Assembly: GCA_913047695.1 (NCBI GenBank)
Contig: CAJWUI010000002.1
Location: 234,794 to 298,793, forward strand
Length of the DNA stretch: 64,000 nt
Source of the DNA: an uncultured Bacteroidota bacterium
Lineage (GTDB): Bacteria; Bacteroidota; Bacteroidia; Flavobacteriales; Flavobacteriaceae
Reading direction: 5' to 3'
The notes below the pieces were generated by a model. It ran no database searches, was not told the origin of the DNA, and saw only the letters and a program-made list of their open reading frames with translations. Shown here in pieces: positions 63,339 to 64,000 of the stretch (positions are counted from its first letter, which is position 1; the number at the start of each line of letters is the position of its first letter). A program made the position numbers and the translations under genes.

Positions 63339-64000
<662 letters not shown>

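Overview
The window looks like a chromosomal segment from a low-GC marine-type member of the Flavobacteriaceae (Bacteroidota). Supporting evidence: a flavobacterial-type 16S rRNA gene begins at the right edge. Promoters of the TTG-19 nt-TAnnTTTG type precede the rRNA and an initiator tRNA. Lipoprotein signal peptides are very common, and there is a TonB receptor/HmuY pair. Housekeeping genes (ubiE, era, der, alaS, hemL, lysS, lipB, rnhB) confirm a bacterial chromosome. Shine-Dalgarno sequences are mostly absent, as is usual for the phylum.

Layout. 1-5.4 kb: 3' part of a gamma-glutamyltransferase, an esterase-like lipoprotein, a cupredoxin, a DUF411 metal-binding protein and a YdcF-type membrane protein. 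5.4-8.3 kb: haem uptake (hmuR-hmuY) behind a perfect 13-bp-arm palindrome. 8.4-12.1 kb: small secreted proteins and a metalloprotease lipoprotein carrying an InlB-type repeat. 12.2-26 kb: DUF2891, ubiE, and then a dense run of small secreted proteins (many NTF2/SnoaL-like). Several share a recurrent promoter/leader sequence. One lipoprotein here is broken by a nonsense codon. 26-34.9 kb: a cysteine-synthase homologue, an SMP-30-like lipoprotein, a compositionally foreign TIM-barrel-like secreted protein and a GH92 mannosidase. 35-43 kb: an accessory region with three lipoproteins that combine one near-identical anchor and InlB-type repeat with different FG-GAP domains. It also holds two complete copies and one split copy of a ~116-bp repeat, and a start-less Smr-domain frame; two relic signal-peptide copies lie just outside it at 31.6 and 34.3 kb. 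43-63 kb: a sulfatase, then conserved housekeeping genes. 63.15-64 kb: rRNA promoter, leader and the 5' part of 16S rRNA.

How the genes fit together. The secreted content points to a life based on binding and breaking down polymers (GH92, sulfatase, metalloprotease, FG-GAP surface lipoproteins) and scavenging haem. The most unusual signal is the accessory part. One lipoprotein anchor module is attached to unrelated passenger domains, decayed copies of the same leader lie between genes, and direct repeats flank individual genes. This suggests a recombination-driven cassette system for surface proteins, although no recombinase is visible in the window. A second signal is the shared leader (TTTGTATATT followed by AATCATAAATCAATTAAA just before ATG) in front of many small secreted proteins, which suggests a co-regulated or duplicated secretome family. 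All function calls come from reading the sequence; no database search was run.
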